A DNA stretch of 64,000 nt from contig OX419757.1 in the NCBI GenBank assembly GCA_948567375.1, positions 37,138,001-37,202,000 on the forward strand, in the 5' to 3' direction. The notes beneath the pieces are model-generated. The model was not told where the DNA came from. It made no database searches and was given only the letters and a program-made list of their open reading frames with translations. This stretch comes from Lunularia cruciata (lineage: Eukaryota > Streptophyta > Marchantiopsida > Lunulariales > Lunulariaceae). The position numbers and the translations under genes are program-made. Of this stretch, positions 44,151-52,702 are shown in pieces. Every line of letters begins with the position of its first letter. Position 1 is the stretch's first letter.

Positions 44151-44737
44151 TGTAATACCATTAGCTAAAAATATTATCTAAATGTGAAATTTGGCTTGGT
44201 AACATCTAGAAGGATTTCATTTATAATGGACTAAGTAGATCATATAGAGGTATCACCAAAGAGAACTTCTACTAATAAATTAGGAGCAAAAAACATCTTG
44301 AAAACTTCAAAGCCAATTTTGGAGGCCTAAACAAAGGAATTAGAACTCAAAAATGGCCACATTCTCCATCTTTGAGATACAAGGCTTGCCTTTCCAATCC
44401 CCCTCCTCTCTCCTCCCCTCTCTCTTCTATTTGTCTCATTGAGAGCTTTCCAATGGTATGTCATCCATACAATTTTGAATTTCCTACAAGAAGATTCCCT
44501 TCCAATCAAACTTGTTTGACCAACCAGATAGGACAAGAACTTACATGTCACCCATCCTTAATGACATATCACCAATCCTTATATTTGATCCAAAGGTGGA
44601 GCTTCCTTTGAGAGAATCCTATGTGTTATATAATAAAAACAAGGTATTCCTTTAGAGCATTGGGTTATGGAATGTAAAACTTTGTATTTCTTCTCATATA
44701 TTTCTCTTGAAGGTTCTACTATTGTCAAAATATTACA
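44151..44737 (+). repeat. 3' LTR of D (587 bp)
   Basis: TGTAATACCATTAGC...ATATTACA, preceded by the purine tract AAAAGGAGAGAGG. It is a diverged member of the B LTR family, closest in wording to the LTRs of G, I and K. Confidence 0.88.
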
Positions 44738-45269
44738 CAATTTGAGGGTAAGAGAATGAAATCAAATTCACTAATATTGTAAATTGAACTTGAGAAGCAA
44801 AATTGGATCTCCAAATTCCCATCAAATTAGGAATTTGGAGATCTCTTTCTTCTCAATTTGGCCCGAGGTGATAGTTAACATAGGATTTGGCAATCAACCG
44901 ATTATAAAGAAGGTGTATCAAATTGGCAGAAGTTATCTAAATTTGGAGTTCAAGTTGGCAGAGGTTGTCCAAAGTTGGTGGTTGCCTAAATTGCACTAGC
45001 TAGAGTTTAAGTTAGTGAAACTTAGCCAGATTTAGAGAAGGTTTGAATTGATAAGGAGAAAGGTCTCCTTTGGTTGAATTTATCAATTTGAAGTCAATTT
45101 TGATTCAATGGATGTCAATTTGCAAGCAAGAGAGTGAAATTAGAACTCAAGAACCAAAATTGGAGGCGGACGTTGGAATCCATCTCCTTGAATTAGGAAT
45201 TTGGAGATCCATATCTTCTCAATTTTGCTCAAGTTAATATGTAGTTGTTGGTCAGCCTTTCTCACGTAG
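44738..45269. other. Unassigned DNA with internal repeats and a 14-bp-stem hairpin
   Basis: Contains GATCTCCAAATTCC (44806-44819) and its exact inverse at 44830-44843. It also has a diverged direct repeat of the GGAATTTGGAGATC...CTTCTCAATTT block about 350 bp further on (near 45201). By the inversion model it would be the original flank of D. Confidence 0.45.
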
Positions 45270-45497
45270 GATAGGGGGGGGGGAAGAAGCACATTTTCGA
45301 GGCCTAATTCATCCGTTTAGGCTTCCAAAATTGCCTTCAAAGATTTCAGGCATATTTTGGTTCCTACTCTATTAGTAGAAGTCCCCTTTTGGTGATACAT
45401 CTTTCTGATCTATTTTGATCATCATGTATAAAATCATTCTAGAAGTTACCAAACCGAATTTCACATCTAGATCATATGGCTAACCCTTGGTATTACA
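45270..45497 (-). repeat. Truncated 3' LTR of C
   Basis: Retains only the first ~230 bp of the LTR (minus orientation from TGTAATACC at 45497). Similarity stops at a G-run of nine to ten near 45270. Confidence 0.9.
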
Positions 45498-45510
45498 GAC
45501 CTCCCTCCTT

Positions 45511-45969
45511 TTAAGACACAACGTCCTCATTGCGCAATTGTTGCTCAAATGCTTGTACCAACACCGGTGCATGTGCCAAATTGGCAGCGGGTTCCCAAGT
45601 TGCTTCATAGAGGGGGTAACCTTTCCATTGTACTAGATATTCCACCAGCGGATGGCGAGTACCACGCATGCATTTTTGGAGAATCCGCTCCACTTCATAT
45701 TCCTCTATGCCATCAATGAGTGTCGGACAAGGTCAAATGTCCTGTGTGGAAGGACCTTGGCCTGATTGGGGAGCATATCTGCGTAGTAGGGAGACATGGA
45801 ACACTGGATGGATCTTCATGTGTGGTGGTAGCTTAAGGTGATAGGCCACAGCGCCAATGCGACAAAGAATCGAGAAAGGCCTAATAAAACGAGGTCTGAG
45901 CTTACAAGATCCAACTAATGTGAGGTTGGTTGTTGATAGCCACACTTGATCCCCAACATTGAACTCCAT
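45511..45969 (-). pseudogene. Chromodomain and integrase C-terminal domain of C
   Basis: Integrase C-terminal domain at 45969-45733 (FNVGDQVWLSTTNL, RFIRPFSIL, HPVFHVSLLRRY) and chromodomain at about 45711-45511 (EYEVERILQKC, YLVQWKGYPLYEATWEP, complete). A TGA separates the two ORFs. Confidence 0.9.
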
Positions 45970-46002
45970 GTGCCGACGGTGTGCATTAGCATACTGTTTT
46001 TG

Positions 46003-46771
46003 TCAATTTTGTGCAATCTGTAACCTCTGCTTGGCGCTCACCTCCTTGGTGGTAGGGCGCACGTGAATCATTTTGCTGAGCCGGTCCACAAAGACCACAA
46101 TGGAGTCAAACCCTAAGGTGGTCTTGGGTAATTTGCAGATGAGATCCATACTCACTTGTTCCCAATGTTGGGTAGGAGTGGAGAGAGGTTGAAGGAGCCC
46201 TGCATGAGCTTGATTAGAAGCTTTGTTCTGTTGACAAAGTAGGCAGCTACGCACATAGCCCATCACGTCGTTGCTCATCTTGGGCCAATAGTAATGGCAC
46301 TTGACTGCATCCAAGGTCTTGTCTACTCCAACATGAGCTGAATTGGCTGAATCATGACATTCCGCTAGAATGGTGGTACGTAAGTCTAGGACATTTGGGA
46401 TCCATAATCTGCCATCCCAAAAGGTGAGTCCTTGGGTGCTGGTGACACCTTTGGACGATTGCGCTTCTACAATCTGTGGATCAATTTTTGTAGCAGCTAG
46501 AATCTCCTGCAAGAATTCAGGGTTAATCTTAACCTCTGCCACCAAGTTGTTGGCCATTGGCATACGGGTGAATGCATCTGCCAATTGTTTCTTACCTTCT
46601 ACATAGGTGATTGTCATGTTGAAGTGTTGTTGCCACTCTGCCCACCAAATTTGGTGACGAGATAGATCCTTCGGCGTCTCGAGGTAGACTAGAGGTTTGT
46701 GGTCTATCTCTACTACAAATACCTTCTTGCCCAAGTAGTGCTTCCAATGCTTGGTTGCTAGAACGATGGCC
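46003..46771 (-). pseudogene. RNase H end and core-less integrase of C
   Basis: An uninterrupted frame from RNase H (LATKHWKHYLGKKVFVVEIDHKPL) through the integrase zinc finger (HDSANSAHVGVDKTLD...CLLCQQNKAS) to MIHVRPTTKEV. It then jumps straight to SAKQRLQIAQN. Compared with B, 435 bp (B 34721-35155, 145 codons) are missing in frame, removing two of the three catalytic acidic positions. The deletion joint has a 2-bp GA microhomology. The first ~20 codons of the open frame, beyond 46771, belong to the inserted LTR. Confidence 0.9.
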
Positions 46772-47460
46772 TGTGAGCCGGCCTGTCTCTCACTCAGGAT
46801 GAACCTCTGATGGCTATTATGGTAGCGCACCATGGACTAAGAAGGCAAGGAACCCAAACTCCATCATACTCCTCCAAGGCTAACACTCCAAGACTCAAGA
46901 CATTGCTCACTAGAGAACTCAATGAGAGAGAGATAGTTGCAAATGAAAGGATGATGAGTACCTCCTCACCCCTTGTTTATATACTTGTGAAATAGTTACG
47001 TACCAAAGTTACTAATTACCGTAGTAACTCAAGTTACTAGACTAAAAGTCAAGTAAAGTCAAAAAGTAGAAAGGAATATCCATTCACATGGGCATATTCC
47101 CCCAAGCATGTGGTCTTATCTTGACCAAACCACTAAGTCAAGGATTCCTTCACATGGGCTATCCTTGGAATAAAGAAGAATCCAAAAGAAAAAGGTTTGC
47201 GGGCCAAGAGTTCTCAACTCTTTCCTCAAAGCCAAACACCTAGGAATAATGCCAAGTCAACACACTAAAATCCAAAATAGTGGTGCTCATCTTTTCTACT
47301 TCCTCTAAAGTAAGGTCCACTCTATCTTAGCTATGACTAACTTTAGCTAACCATGACTAATATAGAACCATCCTTTATCTCTATAAATAATATCTCTTAA
47401 GTACTTGTAATACCAAGCTAAATATCACAATACCACACACATGCACAAATGGGTGTTACA
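46772..47460 (+). mobile_element. Solo LTR, family S, copy 2 (689 bp, TSD GGCC), inside C
   Basis: TGTGAGCCGG...GGGTGTTACA with GGCC on both sides (46768-46771 and 47461-47464). The uninterrupted element B has a single GGCC at this place (gctGGCCatc, near 33989 plus), confirming insertion. Very similar to copy 1 at 39361. Confidence 0.93.
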
Positions 47461-48435
47461 GGCCAGCTCTTCTTGTTGTGTGGTGTGGTAGTTACGCTCT
47501 GCTGGTAACAAATTTTGAGAGAAATATGCAATTAGATGCCATCCGTCATGCCACTCTTGTTGTAGGACTGCTCCTATTGCTACGCTTGATGCATCTATAG
47601 CCAACTTGATTGGAGGTTTTGGGTCATACCACTTCAAGATTGGTGCATGTAACAAGGCGGCCTTCAATTCTTGAAAGGCCAACTCTTGTGCGGTTCCCCA
47701 TGTCCACTTCTTCCCCTTGCCAAGTAGTGTCGTTAAAGGATGTGCAACCTTGGAGAAGTCCTTGACAAATCTACGATAGAATCCCGTCAACCCCAAGAAG
47801 CTCTTAAGTTGAGTCTTATCTTCTGGGGCACTCCATTTTTGAATGACCTCTATTTTATCTGTCAATACTTGAATGCCCTCTGCACTTACTCTATGCCCTA
47901 AGTAGTCTACTTTAGACTTGCCAAACTCACACTTTGAGATCTTGGCATACAATTGATTCTGTCTTAGAATCTGGAGGACCTCTCGTAGATGTTGTTTGTG
48001 TTCTGTCATCCTGCTACTATATACTAAGATATCATCCAAGAAGATGATAACAGACTTATCCAAGTATGGACAAAATATGTCATTCATTAGGCTCATGAAA
48101 GTGGCAGGCGCATTGGTGAGGCCGAAAGGCATCACAAGATACTCAAAGTGGCCATACCTGGTTCAAAAGGCAGTTTTGTACACATCCTCCTTTACAATTT
48201 GGATTTGATTATAACCACTCTGCAAGTCCAATTTGGTGAAGTATCTCACTCCATGGAGTTGATCAAACAGGTCATCTATGCAAGGTAAGGGGTATTTGTT
48301 CTTCACTGTTTGCTGATTGAGACTCCGATACTCAATGCACATGCGCATTGTACCATCCTTCTTCTTCACAAACAAGAGGGGCCCCATATGGTGATATGTT
48401 AGGTTGGATGAACCCTTTCTATAGCATCTCCTCAA
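47461..48435 (-). pseudogene. pol: RT and RNase H N-terminal part of C
   Basis: RT blocks [30 protein letters not shown] (48163-48435), [12 protein letters not shown] and FLDDILVYS (48135-47980), the thumb [11 protein letters not shown], then RNase [22 protein letters not shown]. One frame break lies near 48136-48162. The WHDGWH that is stopped in B is intact here. Confidence 0.92.
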
Positions 48436-49503
48436 TTTGAGTCTTACACTCCTCTAACTCATGAGGTGATAAGCGATATGGTGCCTTACAAGGAGGTGTC
48501 TTCTCCGAGAGTGTCTTTATTTTGTGATCTACTTGCCTTTTAGGTGGTAATCTTGAGGGTAGATCATTGGAAAAGACATCTTGCAACTCATCCACCACAT
48601 CTTTCAATTTCTTAGGAATTTGTCCAACGAGTTGTGCACTCTGGACTTCTCTTATTAGACCCATAAAACATCTATCGGTCTTACAGACAGTTGTCGTCCC
48701 TACGACATATAGAGGCAGTTTCTGCCTGTGTGATTTTTCTTTAACCCCAATGATTGACCATTGGTGGGTTCTCACTACTTTCTTCCTCCAATCCACCATT
48801 GGGTTGTATTGCTCCATCCATGGCATGCCTAAAATTGCATCATAACGGGCTAACAATTTCAACCCTCATTTGAAATTGTCAAGAGCCTCTACTGGACTCA
48901 TGTCAATAATTGCAACTTGTAGATCCAGAAATGCCTCCACATACTCTTGTATGCTATTCTTCTATCTCAATCCCCATAGTAGGGTTTGAGCCATCTGCAC
49001 AAAATCCACCGATTGGAAATTCTTCAACAGTCCTTCTTGCATTGCTGTCCATGTGACCTCCCTTCTCTCGCCCAGCATGGATCGTTCGTAAGCATCATAC
49101 CATGTGAGCGCTTTATTGGTCAAGTACCCACATGCAAACACGCATGTAGCATGCTCTGTGATCTCTATTGAGAACAATCAGAAATATCAATTCATTCTCG
49201 AGATCCAATTTTCCACTTCTCCCATCGTATGTTGCCCCTTGTAAGGCTCGATGTTGCAGGTCTTCTTCATCCGGAGTAGCAATGTGGCTTCATTGTTGAT
49301 AGGGTTTGTAGGCACGGGTGCCTCTCCAAGTACTTTGGTCGCAGGTATTGGGTTTTGAGACGGCTCTTCTCCTTGCATGGCTTGATCATTCCTGAGGATC
49401 TGCACTTGACTTTGTAATGTCTTCATGGTCATCTTAATCTCTCAAAATTCATTCAGCATCCCTTGCATTCCTTGCACCTGCTCTTGCAACTGCGGATCCA
49501 TGG
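48419..49503 (-). pseudogene. gag-protease fusion remnant of C
   Basis: Gag from MDPQLQEQ (49502) with a TGA after NEF, restart at 49432, capsid blocks (ALTWYDAYERS, TWTAMQEGLLKNFQS), then MSPVEALDNFK, a TGA, and a direct joint to LLARYDAILGMPWMEQ of the protease-RT linker. About 760 bp present in B are missing, including the zinc knuckle and the protease active site. Confidence 0.88.
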
Positions 49504-49534
49504 TTCTTGCAACACCCAATTGCTAACGTCTACT

Positions 49535-49732
49535 TCAATACAGAGTCAATATAATCACTCTGGAAGGTGCACAAACTATCGGAACTACCATTGGGACCTC
49601 AAAAGCTATCACTTGTTGATAATACTCCTCATCAAAATTCCTAACCACAAAATCTCTAAACATCACTTTCAGCTTCACTACATAACGGATTTCTACTTGA
49701 GTGTTGAAAGGGAGAGGATTTGGGACATTCAT
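49535..49732 (-). CDS. Second leader ORF of C (65 aa)
   Basis: Starts MNVPNPLPFN. The upstream M-D of B is changed (ATG to ATA). Otherwise nearly the same as the B ORF (30951-31154). It ends 10-11 nt before no further ORF; gag begins about 32 nt downstream. No known domain. Confidence 0.45.
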   Translation of the reverse strand: MNVPNPLPFNTQVEIRYVVKLKVMFRDFVVRNFDEEYYQQVIAFEVPMVVPIVCAPSRVIILTLY

Positions 49733-49742
49733 ATCTATATTA

Positions 49743-49964
49743 TCATAATAGAGTGTAGATCGTCAAATCCCACTCTCTGTCATATATCACTACAGGTAGA
49801 ATCACCGGGTTTGGTGAGTTCATCACTCTGTCCATGAATTCCGCACCAAAGTGATAAACTAGCGATACCCTCATTTGCTCACGCTGGATGTACATAACCT
49901 TGATGTAGAATGGTTTTGAAAATGGAAAGCTAGGTGCAGGAAATTGTCCTCCCGGCGCATCCAT
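49743..49964 (-). CDS. First leader ORF of C (73 aa)
   Basis: ATG at 49962-49964, about 130 nt after the PBS; the stop at 49743 lies 10 nt before the second leader ORF. The product starts MDAPGGQFPAP and ends HFGAEFMDRVM...PVILPVVIYDREW, closely parallel to the leader ORF of element A (FGQDFLHM...PLILPVVTYGERW). The C-terminal half of the same ORF survives in B (30865-30910), and a decayed full version in G (about 57355-57130). Confidence 0.55.
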   Translation of the reverse strand: MDAPGGQFPAPSFPFSKPFYIKVMYIQREQMRVSLVYHFGAEFMDRVMNSPNPVILPVVIYDREWDLTIYTLL

Positions 49965-50091
49965 CCCATCCGCTCTCTAAAGTCCTTCCTAAGTCTAGCG
50001 ATTACTTTATATTCTCCACCTCAAATTACTCAATTTCAGTAGTTTGTGCTATTCCAAGAGGGGTGATCCACTCTCTTGGACTAGAACACTC

Positions 50092-50103
50092 ACTTTGATA
50101 CCA
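50092..50103 (-). other. Primer-binding site of C
   Basis: TGGTATCAAAGT on the minus strand, 1 nt after the LTR end. It matches the initiator-tRNA-Met PBS at most positions. Confidence 0.8.
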
Positions 50104-50104
50104 T

Positions 50105-50840
50105 TGTAATACTCCGAGGACAAGAGAAGAGAGAAAACACAGATTGCACACTCAAACATTTGATGCCCCAAGGGAGCACCTTCTCTTTATTATATAGACA
50201 AAGAGGATCTCCTCCAAGGAAGTTCCACCATAAGATTAGGGACACAGATAGGTGACATGTCAGCAAACTCCACCCTTGGATTACTTACTTGGATGGGTGA
50301 CCTGTCTGGTCTAGGTCCTATCTGGTTGGTCAAACAAGCTTTGACCAGAAGGAATCTTTTAGGGAATCTTCCTATAGGAATCTCATAATCACGTAAGGTA
50401 CCGTCGGAAATCTCTCGATGAGACAAAGCAAGGAGGAGGGAAGGCTAGCCTTTAATCTATTGTGGGGGGGGCTTTGCACATTTTTGAGGCCTAATTCATC
50501 CGTTTAGGCCTCCGAAATTGCCTTCAAAGATTTCAGGCATATTTTGGTTCCTACTCTATTAGTAGAAGTCCCCTTTTGGTGATACCTCTTTCTGATCTGT
50601 TTATTCCATCATGTGTTACATCCTTCCAGATGTTACCAAACCAATTCTCACCTGTAAATCATATGTCTAGCTATTGGTTCTAAGGTTCTGAAGTCTATTT
50701 TGGTTTCTACCCTATTAGTAGAAGTACTCTTTTGGTGATACTTCTATCTGATCTATTTTGACCATCATGTATAACATCATTCTCAAAGTTACAAAACCAA
50801 ATTTCACATCTAGATCATATGGCTAACCCTTGGTATTACA
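50105..50840 (-). repeat. 5' LTR of C (736 bp) with internal duplication
   Basis: About 150 bp longer than the B LTR. The block TTTTGGTTYCTACYCTATTAGTAGAAGT...TTTTGGTGATAC occurs twice (about 50550-50590 and 50700-50740). The extra segment is more like the D/G LTR wording, so it may be a recombinant between subfamilies. Confidence 0.85.
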
Positions 50841-52276
50841 CATATACTCCTACTTCTACAACTTTGGACTTCTTTTCTAATCTTATCTCACTACTCTAAA
50901 GTCTCTCTAACTCTGAATTTACTAATTCTAATATGAAACTTACATTGTCTCCTACTTCAATTATCTTCCTATCTACTTGGTCCCTCAAAAAAATCAACAT
51001 CTTTTGCTCTTCTCTTCTAAGTTTCCTGCACAAGCAATTTTGATTTGTGCAGTCTTGCTTCCTCCAATTTTCCTTCAAACTTTGTACTCAACATTGCCCA
51101 TAGTCTTCCCACAACTTCCCCAATTGACTCTAATGCATACCCCCAAGATCATTCTGCCTTCAACTCCTCTCCTTTCAACTCCTCTTTGTACTCAATAGCA
51201 AGCATCTTCTTCTCCTTTGCATATTGAGCACTCTGCATCTTAGCACTTCTAACCAAGCCTCGCAATCTCTCCTCCCCTTGATGTCAGATTGCCAACTCCC
51301 TCTACCATGCTTGATCTTTTCTTGCCGCACTCTTCTTTAGGCTCTCTAACTCCAACCCCTAAACCCTTAACCATTGCCTTCACATGAATACTTTCAATGC
51401 AAACTTTGCTAACCTCCTCTTTCACCTTTGCTACCAAGACCATCTGCTCTCTCAACTCTTTGGCTTGAATGTACATCTCTCTTCCATGCTTCTTGAAACT
51501 CTCTTGCAAGTTCTTAGAAATCTTCTTCTTCAAGACTGAATCCACTTGAAGTTCCTCAACATCTCCTTCTTTTTGAGTTACCATCTCTGTCAATGTCTTC
51601 ACTTTGTCTAGCAAAAACTTCACCACTTGCAACTCATTCTTCAACTTCCTATGATTGTGTTATATCACCTTCTTTTGCATCTTCCATAGCTCCAACAATG
51701 GATTCATGATTGCATTAAGTACATTATTCTATCAAAGCCTTCTTTGTCTTTGGCTTTGTACTTTGCTTCTTCCGCCGGAGCCTTCTCCCAAAGTCTTGAT
51801 CTTTGTACCTTCAGCAATATTGCCTCCAAGCTTACTTCTTCCTTACATACTGAGCTTGGACCTATGATTTCAATTGTCACCGATCTCTTTGTTCTTCCTT
51901 CCTTTTGGTCTTCCTTCTTTGGTGCTCCATCCATCTCCTCCATGAGCAAGTCCAAGCAAGGGCCATCTCCTCCCTCTATACGATCAATCGCTGCACGGAA
52001 CACCTAATTTTCTTTTACCTCAATCACTTGCTGGACCTCTTCTTTGCCTTCACTCTCACTTTTGGATTCCTAACTCTGTAATGTGAGTTCATCTTCTTCA
52101 GAGTCCACTCCTTTGGACTTTGTCTCTCCTTCAAATTATATCACCAAAGTGTCCTCCTTCACCACCTTCTTACCTCACGGATTGAGTCTTTAGGTCTTGC
52201 ATTGTGGATGGGGTAATGGTACTTCTTTAGGTTTAGTCCACTTTTTTGTCTTTGGACTTCTTCTTTCCACCATCTT

Positions 52277-52702
52277 TGTAACAATATGGAGTTTAGCGAT
52301 GAAGTTAGTCAGGCTTACAAAGTAGCACATAAGACAAATTAGCCTAGAATATTCCGGAAGTACCTAAGAAGTTTCTTAGGAAGCTTCCCGGCTAGCTTAG
52401 CTTGCACCTCAAGTAAGTAGCCTCTAGAAGGAAGCTTCTAGAAGCTTCCAACTAGCTTAGCTTGCATGCCAAGTAGGCGGCTTCTAGAAGGAATCTTCTT
52501 GAGAAGCTTCCTAGTTAACTTTGCTTGCACTCTTAGAAAGCATCTTGAGGAAGCTTCTTGAGAAGCTTCTCAAAGGCCTTGTATGCTACCTATAAATACC
52601 AAAGCCAAAGCTCATACTAGGCATTCAGAGTTTTCGCTCATTCAAGTGTCCCAATGTGAGTTTCTATTCTTCTATTTCTCTCCTTGGATTAGGTCTTTTA
52701 CA
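52277..52702 (+). mobile_element. Solo LTR of the A family (426 bp)
   Basis: TGTAACAATATGGAG...GTCTTTTACA, flanked by ATCTT (52272-52276) and ATCTC (52703-52707), a 4-of-5 target duplication. Contains TATAAATA at 52591-52598 and upstream GAA/TTC arrays, including GAAGCTTCTAGAAGCTTC at 52431-52448, the same 18-mer as in element A. Confidence 0.9.
52340..52575 (+). promoter_or_regulatory. Candidate heat-shock-element array in the solo A LTR
   Basis: Repeated GAA/TTC modules upstream of the TATA box: GAATATTCCGGAAG near 52347, GAAGTTTCTTAGGAAGCTTC near 52367, the perfect four-module run at 52431-52448, and GAAGCTTCTTGAGAAGCTTC near 52551. They are conserved in place between this copy and element A. 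Confidence 0.5.

Larger units (their letters stand above)
42218..44737 (+). mobile_element. Chromovirus half D: RNase H to 3' LTR
   Basis: Starts in the middle of RNase H (LGKKPFVVEID, the counterpart of B 34026) immediately after ACTAT. It continues through decayed integrase and chromodomain to an LTR. The missing 5' part matches element G (54024-57979, minus), which ends at exactly the same point with ACTAT, so D and G are probably two halves of one element. It is more diverged than B and C. Confidence 0.8.
45270..50840 (-). mobile_element. Chromovirus C (B family), deleted and interrupted
   Basis: Minus-strand relative of B. From its 5' end: LTR (50840-50105), PBS, two leader ORFs, gag, part of protease, RT, RNase H, integrase with deleted core, chromodomain, purine tract, truncated 3' LTR (45497-45270). 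It lost the gag zinc knuckle and protease active site in one deletion, and the integrase core in another. A 689-bp solo LTR interrupts RNase H. The 5 bp before its 5' LTR on the minus strand are ATATG. The sequence after the LTR end at 41201 is ACATG, consistent with a mutated target duplication if the inversion model is right. Confidence 0.93.

Noticed and set aside
51744-52007. Plus-strand serine-rich frames in H
   Set aside because: Antisense of the charged minus-strand ORFs.
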